From: Cyanoderma ruficeps
Lineage: Eukaryota; Chordata; Aves; Passeriformes; Timaliidae
Length of the DNA stretch: 64,000 nucleotides
Direction: 5' to 3'
NCBI GenBank assembly: GCA_008694505.1
Contig: VZDJ01000034.1
Location: 1,472,534 to 1,536,533 of the forward strand
In this document: one piece after another, positions 45,541 through 58,090 of the stretch
Layout of the letters: every line of letters begins with the position of its first letter
Position numbering within the stretch: position 1 is the first letter of the stretch
The notes under the pieces: model-generated
Told to the model about the DNA's origin: nothing
What the model saw: the letters and a program-made list of their open reading frames with translations, nothing else
Databases searched by the model: none
Made by a program: the position numbers and the translations under genes

Positions 45541-46300
45541 GCCGGTATAGTCCTGTGTGCGCAGTGCGCATGCGCACAGGGAGCGGGGCGCTGCCGCGCC
45601 TCGCCCGATGTGCACCGCTGAAATATGTCCGGCTGCCCGTGACAGCAGCAAAGTCGGCTGTGTCTGCGCCGGCCTTCGGGCTCTCCGTGGCGGCTATGAC
45701 GTGAATCGTAGTGCTGGCGCATGCTGCGGGGTGACCCCCCTCGCCGCCGCGCGTGACGCCGTGGGCCGCTTAATTTTCCTTTTAATTTGTGCGCCGGGAG
45801 GTACCGGCGGGTGCGGAACCCCTCGCGCAAGGCCGCGGGGGCGGTGAGGCCGGGCGAGCTGGCGGTCGCGGTAGGGCGGGTAATGGCGGCGCTCTCGCAT
45901 CCCCCGCGGGCCGCCACGGCGGCGGTGCCCCTCGCTCCCCCCCGGGCCCCGCCGCCCCATTAACGTGCGGCCCTTCCCCTTCTAGGTGCTGCTGCTGCGA
46001 GACGGCGGGGCGAGCATGGGACCGGCAGACGCGGTGCAGAAGATCAGTATCAGCGCCGAGAGCCCCCGCGGGAGCGAGAGGAGCGACAGCGGCTCGGTGC
46101 TGGCGGGCGTTGACGGGGCCGCCCCCGGCAGCTGGAGACACAAGTGTGCGGCCTATGTGCTGGCGCTCCGGCCATGGAGCTTCAGTGCCTCGCTGACCCC
46201 TGTGGCGCTGGGCAGCGCGCTGGCGTACCGGGCCGAGGGAACGCTCGACCCGGGGCTGCTGCTGGGAAGCGCCGTGACCGTCCTGGCTGTGCACGGGGCC
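45541..46300. promoter_or_regulatory. UBIAD1: CpG island covering the UBIAD1 promoter and first coding exon
   Basis: Sequence becomes strongly CG-rich directly after the CR1 end and stays so into UBIAD1 exon 1. There is no clear TATA box. The 234-codon antisense open frame here is a by-product of GC content. Confidence 0.75.
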
Positions 46301-46538
46301 GGCAACTTGGTGAATACCTACTATGACTTTTCCAAAGGCATCGATCACAAGAAGAGTGATGACAGGACGTTGGTGGACCAGATTTTGGAGCCGCAGGATG
46401 TAGTCCGGTTTGGAGTCTTTCTCTACACTGTGGGCTGTCTCTGTGCTGCTGGGCTCTACGCTGTCTCCACGCTCAAGCTGGAGCACCTGGCCCTCATTTA
46501 CTTTGGAGGACTTTCCAGCTCCTTCCTTTATACCGGAG
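46016..46538 (+). CDS. UBIAD1: UBIAD1 exon 1 coding part (residues 1-174)
   Basis: It starts [13 protein letters not shown] and ends [12 protein letters not shown] across the donor CGGAG|GTAAAT. It contains the first Asp-rich motif and the first membrane helices. The GTG-initiated upstream extension to 45,986 is not a likely start. Confidence 0.95.
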
Positions 46539-48256
46539 GTAAATGCTGCATCCCGTTTGTTATGAATCTGAATGTAGAAGTGATAGAATCAGCTGAATTG
46601 TCAAAAGGTTTCTAGAAGACACTCGTGGTCTGCCTAGTGCACTGCCATAAAACATTTGTGGTGTTTCCTGAAGCACTGGTATGTAAACTTGTGTTCTTTG
46701 CAATTGAATGCTGTGGGAAGAGTCATATTAAGATCTTCAATTGGGTAGTGGTGTTGAGACATTATTATTTACATATATGGCTTTAGATGCTTATCAGAAC
46801 TATTGCTGAATCTTTTTGTGATGTTTGTTTCATATCCTTTAGCATTGCAGCTAATGGCGTCTTTTCATTCCTTTGGTGGGAATGTTACGTTGTTATGGAA
46901 TGTTTTGTTGTTAGTCTTTAGATGGAGCTTCACTGTGAATGCTGTACAGTTTGTGATTCTTCTTAACAAGACAAGGATATTTTGGTGTCTTCCTGTGTTG
47001 AATAGATACAAACATCATTACCAGGAGAAGAAAAAATAACATAGTTTCAAACTGTCAGACTTTTAGTTATGTGGGTTTCCCTGAAAGCATCTTGTCAGTT
47101 TTGCATTTGTTCTGAGCATTTTCTTATTTCTTCAGGATCAGGTTCTAGAGTGCATGATCACTCTGAAAACTACCTTCTTTCTTTAGATTTCTGCAGAGAC
47201 AGGTACTCCTAGATGGTTTTAACCCGGCCCTTAGCTTTTGTTACATTGTTTATCTGAAGAAATCCTCATCTTAAAAAAGGAAAAAAAGAGATAACATGTT
47301 TCTTGTCCACTGCTGCACATGCTTTGGTTGTTTTGCAATATTCCTGTGGGAAAGGGCTGTCGCTAGACGGACACGAAAAAATTACATTTACCCATCAGGT
47401 TGTGAAAACGAGAAAGAAGGAAGTTTATTTTTGGGATCTTGACTTATATAGTTTTTGAAGTTTGATCAGGGATTGGGGGACGAGGTTAACACCTCTCTGA
47501 CCCCACTGGTCAACCTGGAAGTCCCTCAATTTGTCCTTCCCCTGGAAGGATGTACTTCCAAGTACATCCCCTGGAAGGGAATGCTCAATTTATAAACATC
47601 ACTCTTTGTTTATGTCAGAATCCATGAGAAAGCTCCAGTCCAAGAATGTAAACATCAGAAGGCTGAAAAATCAGGGTGACAAAAGGCTGATGATGTTACG
47701 TCATCCATTCTCTTCTGTCATCTGAATCATTTAATGATGCTTGATTTCATTCTTGTGTCTTGCCCCAGGGATCGGATTTAAATACGTGGCGCTCGGCGAC
47801 GTGGTGATCCTGATCACCTTTGGGCCCCTGGCTGTGATGTTCGCCCACGCAGTGCAGGTGGGTTACCTGTCTGTGTCCCCCCTGCTCTACGCTGTCCCCC
47901 TGGCCCTCAGCACCGAGGCCATCCTGCACAGCAACAACACGCGGGACATGGAGTCGGACCGGCAGGCGGGAATTGTCACCCTGGCCATCCTCATTGGCCC
48001 CACCTTCTCCTACATCCTCTACACCGTGCTGCTCTTCTTGCCCTACCTGATCTTCTGTGTGCTGGCCACACGTTACACCATCAGCATGGCCTTGCCACTG
48101 CTCACCATCCCCATGGCATTTTCACTGGAAAGACAATTCCGGAGTCAGAGCTTCAACAAAATTCCTCAGCGGACAGCCAAACTCAATCTGCTCCTGGGGC
48201 TTTTCTATGTTTTTGGCATTACTTTGGCACCAGCTGGTGCTCTGCCCAAGCTGTGA
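46016..48256 (+). CDS. UBIAD1: UBIAD1, UbiA prenyltransferase domain protein 1 (menaquinone-4 synthase), two coding exons
   Basis: This integral membrane enzyme of the ER and Golgi transfers a geranylgeranyl group to menadione to make vitamin K2 (MK-4). In vertebrates it also binds HMG-CoA reductase and controls its degradation. The exons are 46,016-46,538 and 47,769-48,256, giving 336 residues (human 338). The disordered N-terminus (1-40) is diverged. From [19 protein letters not shown] onward the match is near-perfect. The two Asp-rich prenyl-diphosphate motifs are intact: [11 protein letters not shown] (100-110) and NNTRDMESD (230-238). Several hydrophobic membrane helices follow, ending [19 protein letters not shown]. 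The start ATG at 46,016 aligns with the human start. The gene lies head-to-head with MTOR. Confidence 0.97.
46539..47768 (+). other. UBIAD1: UBIAD1 intron
   Basis: This is a 1.23-kb intron with GT/AG ends. Its right half carries an antisense LTR-like insertion from about 47,358. The rest shows nothing recognisable. Confidence 0.85.
47358..47700 (-). mobile_element. Solo LTR-like fragment of an endogenous retrovirus in the UBIAD1 intron
   Basis: On the minus strand it shows CTATATAAG (47,443-47,451), then AATAAA (47,427-47,432). The end is ...GTGTCCGTCTAGCGACA, again a CA terminus. Layout and terminal wording parallel the element in MTOR intron 11. It lies antisense to UBIAD1. No viral genes are present, and the right border is approximate. 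Confidence 0.45.
47769..48256 (+). CDS. UBIAD1: UBIAD1 exon 2 coding part (residues 175-336)
   Basis: The acceptor is GCCCCAG|GGATCG. It encodes [40 protein letters not shown] and the C-terminal [10 protein letters not shown] followed by TGA. Confidence 0.96.
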
Positions 48257-49825
48257 AAAGAGCTGTATGGTCAGGCCTCATAATTCAATATCCATGCCAA
48301 TTAACAGTGAATGTTCTGAGTAAATGACCCATTATGGACAGTGAGAAGAATGGAAAGACCACCTTGCACTGTTGATAGTGAATGTTGTGATTTCTGTTCT
48401 TGGACAGCTTTTACTACAGACTTCAAAAAAGTGTGATTTGTCAGTTCTTCAGAAGGGGAGAATTGTGTGGCTTTGCTTTGAGGAGCGAGGTGACATAAGG
48501 TCAAGGAAATGTTTAAAGAACCTCATCCTTCTGCCACCTAATTTTTTCACTGTCAGTTCAATGAAAGACAGAGCCTCAAATCACACTCTCTGTTCACTTC
48601 ACAAGCACAATGATTGCTCTTATCACTTCTTTTCTTGCAGTGGTGAAAGAGTCCAATGACTCCCATGTGGGGATCAGAAAACACTGCCAAATGTTTAGCA
48701 TCACAACCTAGGTGCCATTAATTCACTCCCTTTTAAGTGTATTTCATCTTCATCTGCTGTATGTTTTAATTTTTGTTTTGCTTTTCCTAGCCAAATTTTG
48801 AGCTTTTCTTTCCAAGCTCCCTGAAATGCACTAGATACTGATTCATGAACTATTCCTTCTGCTAGTCCCATGTAGTCAAAAAATTTCAGAGTTATGAATC
48901 TCTGTGTGTGGGTTGTGGTGCTAAAATGGAGCACGAATAACCCACTGCACAAACTTTAGGCCAGAACCAGTAAATTTGTATTTTCCTACAAAAGCTGAAG
49001 CTGTAAATGCAAACCATGCAACTGGAAAGCCCTCAATGGGTAGAAAAACAAATGGTTTCCATTTTTGTATTTGCTTAGAATTTACTCTCCGAAATGACAG
49101 TTTTTGAGTTAAGGGGGAGCTGATAGAGTGTCAGATTTCTCTGAATAGTTATGGATTAAGGGGTACATCGGTGGAAAACAAATTCTTGATTTAAAAAAGC
49201 AATTTTTTTCATTTGTTTTTCTCTGTTTATTTAGAGTATTATTCACAGTATTATAGTGAAATGTCTCATTATAAAAAGCCCAGTTCAGCAAAGAAGAAAG
49301 ATAGAATGTTAGAAAAAAACAAATCGGGATTATTACATTGGCTCTGCATAAAAATTAGGACTGCAAACCAATTTTGTTAACAAGATTTTTCCTAATGGAG
49401 TCCAGAGTTTGTGTCACTGAATCACAATTAAGTGCTCTCTGAAGAGAAATTCCCCACCTCTTTTCCCCACTCTACCCTACAGTGTCGCTTTGTTTCCTCC
49501 TGCAGATCTTGCTGCTTGCTGTTCATGTGGCCCTTTGGAGAGCTGATTGTTTCAGCAGTTACGTAACTGTGTGAAAAACATGCCAAACATAATGGGGAAA
49601 ACACGTGCCTTCCAGTGCAAAGAACATATTCCTGAATTCTGTGTTCTTTAGTCCTGTTTTCCTGAAAAGCTTGTTTGCAGGAGGAATTGACACAGGTGTT
49701 GAAGTAGAGCTCCTGGTGCCGGGTCACAGCCTTGCTTTTGAACACGTGTGTGTATTGAACCACTGTATGAAGGGCTTTTACACACGAGCAATAAATTAGC
49801 AATAAACTCACGTGGTGTTACCCTG
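48257..49825 (+). other. UBIAD1: UBIAD1 3'UTR (inferred)
   Basis: This is non-coding, AT-rich sequence between the stop codon and a pair of AATAAA signals, with no earlier AATAAA noticed. Length (about 1.6 kb) and end are inferred. Confidence 0.5.
49790..49806 (+). terminator. UBIAD1: Twin polyadenylation signals, probably of UBIAD1
   Basis: AATAAA at 49,790 and again at 49,801 is followed by the G/T-rich cacgtggtgttacc. This is a plausible 3' end for UBIAD1. Confidence 0.5.
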
Positions 49826-52800
49826 CATCTGTCATAGGTAAGTTCTGCCCTTGTGGTGTAAATCTGAACGAGCCCAATGTCCCTTTAATGGGTTGTACTG
49901 ACAGCAGTAAAGCTGAGTTGGTGGTACCAGGTTTCATGGTGCAGTTATTTAGAGACTGGTTTTACAGCTTCATGTTATCCAGTGTTACCCAGCAGTTACA
50001 TCTGAGCTGAAGTTGATGGGAAGGAGTCTTTGCAGGCCTGTTTAATGAGCCACACTTTCATCCCTTGTTTATTAAAATGGGCAAATGATCTCTCTGTTCT
50101 GGCTAGGCACAGGACAAAAAAAGATGAACTTCAGCAACTGCTTTCTACAGCAAAATACTTGTTAGGGTTAAAAACACAAGGAGGAAATGCAAAAGTTCAG
50201 CTCAGATGGATGGAGGGAGCTGTCCAGAAGGTTTTGGAAACTTTTTCAATGCAGATATACACAGAATTTCTACTATTACTTCTTAGAGGACAGAATGAAG
50301 AAGAGCCTGGCTACAATACCCATTTCACGTTTCTGCAAACCAAAAGCTTTTGTAGGGGTAAGTAAGGGCTGAGCTGACAAATCTGTTAACCTTGAAATAG
50401 GGGATATGCAGGTTTTTTGGGTTAATCCTGCCCTTTGTAGCAGCTGTGTGCTTCATTTTAGGATAGCTTGGTTCTGAATAGCTTTCAGTTTCAAAGAATG
50501 GTTAGTTATCTTTTCTCTACTTCTTTTATAAAAAACCACAGTACTGCAGCTAAATTCCTTAAAGCAACTCGGCTTGTTTCTTTGACAACTCTAAGTGTAA
50601 TAATAGGAAGATCATTGGTGCCCTGGAGTATGTAAGTCTTGCTGTATCTTGACTACCCTTTCCTGGGTAGGTTGTCTACTTAGGGCTGGAAAGGACCAGT
50701 GCTTTTTGTTACTAAGATGAAACAGCTCATTAGTACAAAAATATGTGTGTGGAACACTCTCTGAGGTAGGGGGGATTCAAAGTATTTTAATAGTAAAACA
50801 GATGAAAATATGGTAATTCTTTACTAGCAGATGCTGGTTGCCTCCAATTCCCTCTCTTTGAAAAACATTGTCATTCCAGGTTCTTAAGGGTATTAGTAAT
50901 AGCTAACACGTTTTCCAGCATGGTTTTGAGGAAGTCATTTAACTTCTCTGTGTCTCAGAAAACAGCTAATTTTTGCCTACCTTACAGGCATGCTGAGCTG
51001 ACATTGTCATAGAGAGCTTTGAAAGTAAAAAAGTGCTTTATCTCTGTGTGCTTTCCAAAAAGCTTGTTAGTACTAGAAAACATTTTAGATACAAACTAAC
51101 ACAAAGGGTGACTTTACCAATGTAATTAGGCCAAAATAATCTTCACATATAATCAGTGAGCAGTAAGAGAGGTTCATTTATTGGTTTGCTTTGTGATAAA
51201 GATGCTGGCTCTCTTCCCCTACCCCACTTTTCCCTGTCCCATGTAACTTTCCCTGAACATAAACTTCAGAAACTTCTTTCAGGTCACTCTTGATGAGCTG
51301 TATTGCTGCGTGATGAGTGTGCACTGGTAGATGAACAGATCTGTAGCCCATCTGTTAATGTGTCCTAAAGCACCTCCTGGCCTTTATCCTTACCCAATAA
51401 ACTGTCTGAATGTTACTCAGTTAATTGTGCTATGTTTGATTCTTTTATATTACTCAAGTTGTATTTTTGCACGTGGATTAAAACATGGTCACAAAAGAAA
51501 GAGGGTCCTCATCTGCCATGCTTATGGTATAAGTGCTGAAAAATCATACTTCTTTTGGTGTAAAAGTCCTTTCATGAATCCAGTAGCCCTGTCCATTCCT
51601 ATCACAGGCAAACAGTTCTGTAGCAGTGATCATTTCCTACTAATGGCAGACTTAGAATAGTTCTGGTATATTAATCAGTGTGCAGAATTTTCTCTGATGC
51701 AGTCTTCTGTGCCATGTGCTGTTCAGTTTTTGTAAGGAGGTTTCAGCTGAACTTTAATATCTTCAATAAAGTTCAGGTGAACTTTCTCATCCTCACCAGT
51801 ATGTTCTGCCAGTTTTGCAGTGCTGTGGTCGCTGCTCCATAGAAGTGTGACAACATAATGCCTCCCCCATGTGTATCATAAACGAGCCTAAAGCATGGTT
51901 TGAAATTTTCCTGCCTTGGCCAGGGGCACAGTGTGCTCCACAAACACATTTGGAGGTAGTTAAAAGGATAAAATGCAGGATAGCATGGTATCTATACATG
52001 GGCTGATCTTTCCAAATAAGGAAGCTTCAATTCCGAGTGTCTGCAGATGGCAGCGTTGCTCTTCCATTGCTGCTCCAGGGCTTTTTCTCTGCAGGAGCCC
52101 GTGAGCTGTGTTTACAAAGGAGTCTTTAGTGTTTGGTTGTATCTCATTGGGTCTCCTCTGGTGTAAGGGAACTTGAAAGATAAGTTGCTGCAGATGAGTT
52201 TCTATTGTGCAGATTATGACTGGACTGATGCTCCTGGCCTAGGCAGGCACTGGCAGAAACAGGCATTTGCAGAAACCCAGTCAGCTCTTAAATTTTAAAG
52301 TGTTTGCTGATGGCTTAATAAACTTTGTCTGGTCAGATGCTGTGGGATGTGCTTTTAAAAGAGTGTGGGCAAGCTATGCTTGAGGGGCAGTACACTTGTG
52401 GGGGGAAGAATGCAGTGTCTGCACACTCTGCTTCTGTTCAGTCAATTGCTTTTAACACATCTTGAATCCCAAGTGAAAAATCATAATGCTTTTGTAGTGT
52501 TTTTAGGAGCTTGGACTCTATTCTCCCCATTACTTGGGTGAGTGGACTGAATCACTGCTGCTTACTCAAGGTAAGGAGAGTATTTGACAGGTCTCCTTTC
52601 CTGTCTGAAACCTTAACAACTAGGCCTTTCCCCTCACACCTTGCTTTGTCTGGTCATGGGTAGATTATTTTTATTTGAATCACCTTCATACTTTGAGTTT
52701 GAGCCTGGCTAATTACGTTTTAAGGAATGAAATGCTGCTCTGGCATCTTAAGGCTATTTTTATTTTAAGGTGGAGTTAAATATCCAGCCAAGATAAAATC

Positions 52801-53960
52801 AATGGCTCTCAACATTGCCTAAAAATGAGTAACTTTCAGTAAAGCTCAGCAGGGCTGGATTATTGCAGCTGTATGTCTAAAGGAAACAGGCCCAGTGCTG
52901 GACAGGATCATGCCCATGTTTTATTGTTTGAAGCAAGGTCTTTGTGCTTTTCTGAACTCAGAGTAAGACCCAAAATGAGCAAATTTGTCAAGGGCTTTTT
53001 TACACTGTCTTCTGATGATAACTCAATGCTGTCAATGTTTATTCTTGCTATGTCTTGAGGAAAAACTGTGTTCTAATCCAGATGTTTCAGTGGCTCACAA
53101 GGATTTGTATTAATGACAAAAACTTGAAGGACATAGTTAAGCATTCCTTTGGGATCAGCTGAGAGAGTGTGACTTGCTCCAACATTTATCTCACTGATCT
53201 GCAGGAATGGTGGGCTATCAGCCAAGTTTATCCATTCCCTCAGAAAGAAACCTGTGTTTCCCAGGCTTCATGCATGCACTGTCCTGAGTGAGAAGTTCAC
53301 ACGCCAGAGTTGACAACCTCTCCACATGAGGACCCAAGGTTTTTTAAAAGCAGAACAAATCCAGACAAAACTATAACCCCTGACTGTCCTCTGCTGAATT
53401 CTCATTGTGGCTTGCTGGGACCTGAGTGATTTGAAGAACTGAAAATGTATGGCACCATCAAGTTACTTTATCATGAAATGACAAGAAGGAGAAGCTGCTC
53501 ATTAAGGACATGGCTGATCAAGATGAACATGCAGGCTGAGAGATGTGTCACAGGTGGTTTGTCAGGAAGCAAGGAAAGCAGTGAACCTCACTGAAACACT
53601 GGATCTGAAATGCTGCTCTAGGAGCCTGAAAGTGTAGAGAGCTTAGAAACAAGAGGTTAGGGTCTGCCTGCTCTAGTCTGCCTCCTGGGTGGCACATTTC
53701 ACATACCTTGTCCTAAGCTGGAGTAGCTCTGGGCAGGTCTGCTAGTCGGGCAGTAATTTTAGTTACTAAATGAGGTGGGAGATCCTGGCACCTGTTCTTT
53801 TTCCTAGTGGTAGCTCCATGACCAGTTTGCTAACTGGGAAATGCAGAATAGTCAGCAATTTTAATAAAGCCTAGAGTCTTCTTTAGAATGGACAGAATGG
53901 AAAGTTCTTTCAGCGAGTGGTTTGTTTTGTGTGCCCTGTCACTGATGAAGCACAAAGGAT

Positions 53961-54056
53961 AAAGATTGGTGCGTGCTTATAGGTGTGACATCAAGGCAAA
54001 AAAACAATAAAGATTGATGCATGCTTATAGGTGTGACATCAAGCCAAAAAACAAAG
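53961..54056. repeat. 48-bp tandem duplication
   Basis: Two units (53,961-54,008 and 54,009-54,056), each beginning aaagattg and containing gcttataggtgtgacatcaa, differ at only a few bases. Confidence 0.93.
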
Positions 54057-56033
54057 GCTGTACCCCAGATGGGCTGGCATACTTGTGGTAAGAGAATAAA
54101 CCAAATGCTGGTTTGATACAAGGGGCAAAATTCAGGCAGTTTATATCTCATGCAGTGTTTGCAAATACGTCTGTATAAATCATCATGCTGTGGGAATTAA
54201 GCAGCTTCTCAGACTTTGACCTAATGGAAAGAGAGTCTAATAAACCATCTTCCCAGTCTCGTTAGCTGTTGGCACAAGGGTTGATGAAATGACTTCAGAT
54301 AGATTATAAATTACTTTCTGTATGACATGAGACCACTATATGCCACAGTTAGATCGTATTTTAACCTGTGGGGGATAGCTGTGCTGCTGTAGAAACCTTA
54401 GATCCAGTCACTATAAATAAAGAAGAGTTTGGGAATAACACGCTAGAGATTCATGTGCTTTTGTGTGCTTTTGTGTGTGTGTGTTCTAGAGCTCAATAAA
54501 GCCTTAAGAGTATACTTGGTGCTGTGCCACACCATTCTTCATCTGGTCTTTCTTCTCCCTTAAATTAGTCCTTAAGTAGAATTTAATTAGCCACCAAGAA
54601 ACACAAAGCTGCCTCCCCAGTGATGTGTTGTAGGCTTTCTGTAAAGCTCCTTTCTGAATGAATCCTCTGCAGCATCCCTGCTTCTTTAAACCTTTGTAGC
54701 TGAGGTTTCCAGGAAAAGATGGAACAACATTTGCACGTGAATGGGGAGAGGAGGATTAAAGGCAAAGACAAAGAAGAGAGCTGGAGAGGACAGCTATATA
54801 TTAATGAACTTGAGAAGCTGAAATTCTGATTATTGTATGTCAAAAGATTTTTCTTTTTTTTCCCTCTAGCTCACATGGCAGGAGTCACCTGCCTGTGAGC
54901 AACAGTGGACCTCTGTCCTCCTTTCAGCAGTCACAGCCTGGATATTAAAATCCATATTCTAAATTATCCAGTTTTCAAGGTCATTGGATCCCAGGATTTT
55001 AACTTGCTCAAATGGAAGAAAAAGGATGAGCTGGGGAAACTGAATATAAACTACTCCAGGTTTAGTAGTGGCTCTGCCAGTATCCCTGCATTATCACTGA
55101 TGGTGGAGACAGGAATGCAACATACAAGTGTCTGTCATGGCCAAATTATTTGTGCAGCTAAGCTAAGGACCTGCTATAGCTGCCACACTGCATATGGTAT
55201 GGAAACACAGAAAATCAGGTGTTCTAGAGAAAAAAAGTCTTACATATATTGTGACTGTGTTGCATAGTGCTGCTTTATCCAGAGATATTCAGCATTTTCA
55301 CAAATCTGATGGTGTGGTTCTGAGACTGAAGAGCCTGGGATTTGGTGAAGTGAGATGACTTGGCTCAATTTAGGAATTTCTCATCTGCCTCTGAGATTGC
55401 AAGTCCTGTGCATCTGGCTACTGTCTTCCTTGGCTTCTGAAGAGCTATGTGCTGGGAAACCCTTAAGCAGAAAATTGCTCTGTTTTCAGTCTGTGTGTGT
55501 ATAGGAATCTTCTGTTTCGAAGAATGTTCATGGCTAGAAACAGCCACGTCCTATCACAGAAGAGTGCTGGGCTAGGAAGACTTGAGTGCAAGTATATCCA
55601 TGAGTGATGCATGTTCCTACTAAGAGTTAACTCATCTCCAGATGGTGAAGAAACAAATCCAAGTAATTGAGGAGCCCTGCATGTCTCCTGAGGATTGAGA
55701 CATAAAAAGAAGAATATCAATCTCTCTAGCAAGCTAACTCACAGGAGGGGAAAAAAAGGTTGTTTTCTAGAGATCTGTATGTTTTTTGCGTGTGGGAGAG
55801 AATATGCGTTGCATTCTGACTTGTCTAAAAAGCACCTTCTGGAGGAAATTTTAAGGGAAGAAGTGTTTTCCTCATTTATTAAAGTAAAGCTTTGTATTTT
55901 CTAGGGAAAATGGCATTTGATCTTTCTCTTTCTCTTACTCAAGACCTCACCATCCTAGTCACCATTCTCTTGCTAACACTTCTGGGGAGAAAACTGAGAT
56001 CCTGTGAACCTCTGTCTGTGTGTGAGGGAAGGG

Positions 56034-56071
56034 ACAGGGAATAATTTGGGTCACAGGGAATAATTTGGGTC
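56034..56071. repeat. Perfect 19-bp tandem duplication
   Basis: The unit acagggaataatttgggtc occurs twice in succession without mismatch. Confidence 0.95.
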
Positions 56072-58032
56072 ATATTGCAGTAGAAATGTCTGTGGTGCAA
56101 TGGGAATAGTGGAAATTGACTGTTCAATTTTCATCTGCCAAACGAGAGCTTTAACAGTAAAATTGACCCAAACTCTCAAGCTAAGGAGGTGCATACACAA
56201 ATGTGGCATTTGGAACTCGTGTAGCTTTAAGCAGTTTGTCTGAAATAAGTGTCATAAAACACCTTAGGGCTGGGCTGACATTGATGGAAAGGGTGCCAGT
56301 GATGGAAAATGGAAAGGGTGGTCAAATGGTGCCAATCCAGGTGTGAATGTCAGAAGCTGGTTTCTGTGGCAGGAGGGTTGTTCACAATACTAGCACAAGC
56401 ATTTGTGAAATGTCAGTGGCCAAGCATAGCCTGTGCTCCATTCTTTTGTCCTTGACAAAATCTCATGTCTCTTGACACGAGACACAAGACATGAAACCCA
56501 AAGAGACTGTGGTGTTCCATGGTTTCAGCAGGCACTGCTTCCCCTTTCCTGGGGTGGCAGCCCTCTTGGACAGAAAAGGACATTTGAGTGCTGGGAGCTT
56601 TGAGCTCTGCATGTGATAGCTGTCCGTAAAGGATGCAAGCAGCTGTGTTCTTGTGGTAATTAATCAGGAGGAGTAATTTACAATAACAAAGCTGATGTGG
56701 GTGGGCACAGGCATAAAGACAAGGCAGTGCCTGGTGAAAATCTAACATCTTCCATTGCCTTTCCAGAGCCCATTCCTGTCTGCAGTTTTACAGGTGGCAG
56801 CTGAATCAGAGGTGGAAATTAAATAGTTCCATTATCAACTCCTTACCCTTCAATTTGATATAAATTGTTCAGCCACTGCCAAGTGAGTGAAGAGAGTCCC
56901 CAGACTTGATGCCTGGCAGTGAATATGGTTTCAGTCAGTGCTCACCGTTCGTGCCCATCCTGGATGGGCAGAACTGCCTGGACATGTGGTTACAAAGCAG
57001 GACTGAAGTGAGCTGGAAGAGCTGTATGTGAGGAACCAAGACTGGACATGGAACACGGCTGAGGGGATCTGGCAGAGCTTTGTACAGCCTGGCAGAGCTG
57101 CCAAGCACTGCCTGGGATGTGTTGGAGTCCTGGTGAAGAGGGAGCTGGCTGTCAGCAGCCTGCTGTGCTCACCTCTGATCCCAGGAAGCTCAAAGCATCA
57201 CTGCTGGCCCTGAGCTTTGTCCTTTGTCTGTGGTGGCATTGCAGCTTGTCTTATTGCCTCACCAACTGGGATTTTGTGCTTGGGCTATAAAAATCTGTTC
57301 AAGTCTGAATTCTGCTGTAAAGCTTGTTACACAGGAATGGATGTATTTACCAGTCTGCGTGGGGAATTAAGCTCGCCCCCTTGATGAAGGAGAAAGTCTT
57401 GGTTTCGGACAGTTTTTTGCTTTGTTTTAGTTCCAGTATAACCTTAAAAAGTTTCCATAATTCCCTTTTACAAGCTGTTAGCATATTTAGAAAAAAGTGC
57501 ACACCTTTGTGGCCTGCAGTGAAAAACAAAAGACAAGAAAATGTCATCCCTGAGACAGCACTGGTATGTGAGAGGATTCAGACAAAATCCATGGCTGCTT
57601 AAGAGGTCTAGTTAAGAACTTAGAAAATCATCTGGGTACAATAAGGCTTATCCTTATTAACAAATTAATGGGTTTGATTTATCTCCAGAAACTACAAGGG
57701 TTGAATTTTCTTTCTGCAATGCTCCATGTGCTGACACAGCCACTTTAGATACATGGAAGGTGACATCATTTTGTCTCAATGATCTTTGTTCCTCTCTTGG
57801 CACCAGTTTTTGTCTAGTGTCTCATTCAGAAAGGAGCAGTTCCCTGAGCATGTTTTCTCTTCCGGAGACACATTCCTTCTCCTTACTCATTGGTAGACTC
57901 TCTGCATGAAACATTCAGTGGTAGTTGATAGCACTAATAGTACTAAGAACACACCAGGTATGATCTGGAGTATGACCTTCATGAATTTCTGTGAGGTGAT
58001 GCTTACAAAACATTGCTGATTTTAGCTCCTGA

Positions 58033-58090
58033 TTTTTTGGTTTGGTTTGGGGTTTTTTTGGGTTGCTATTGTTGTTGTTTTTGTTGTTTA
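58033..58090. repeat. T/G-rich simple repeat
   Basis: Runs of ggttt and gttgtt words form a low-complexity tract. Confidence 0.8.

Noticed and set aside
45986..46015. GTG-initiated extension of UBIAD1
   Set aside because: The ATG at 46,016 aligns with the human start, and the upstream codons follow a likely acceptor.
45782..46486. 234-codon open frame antisense to UBIAD1
   Set aside because: It is a by-product of high GC content in the CpG island and the shadow of the UBIAD1 first exon, with no recognisable domain.
50030..50365. 111-codon open frame after UBIAD1
   Set aside because: No family similarity, no splice context, and ordinary length for chance.
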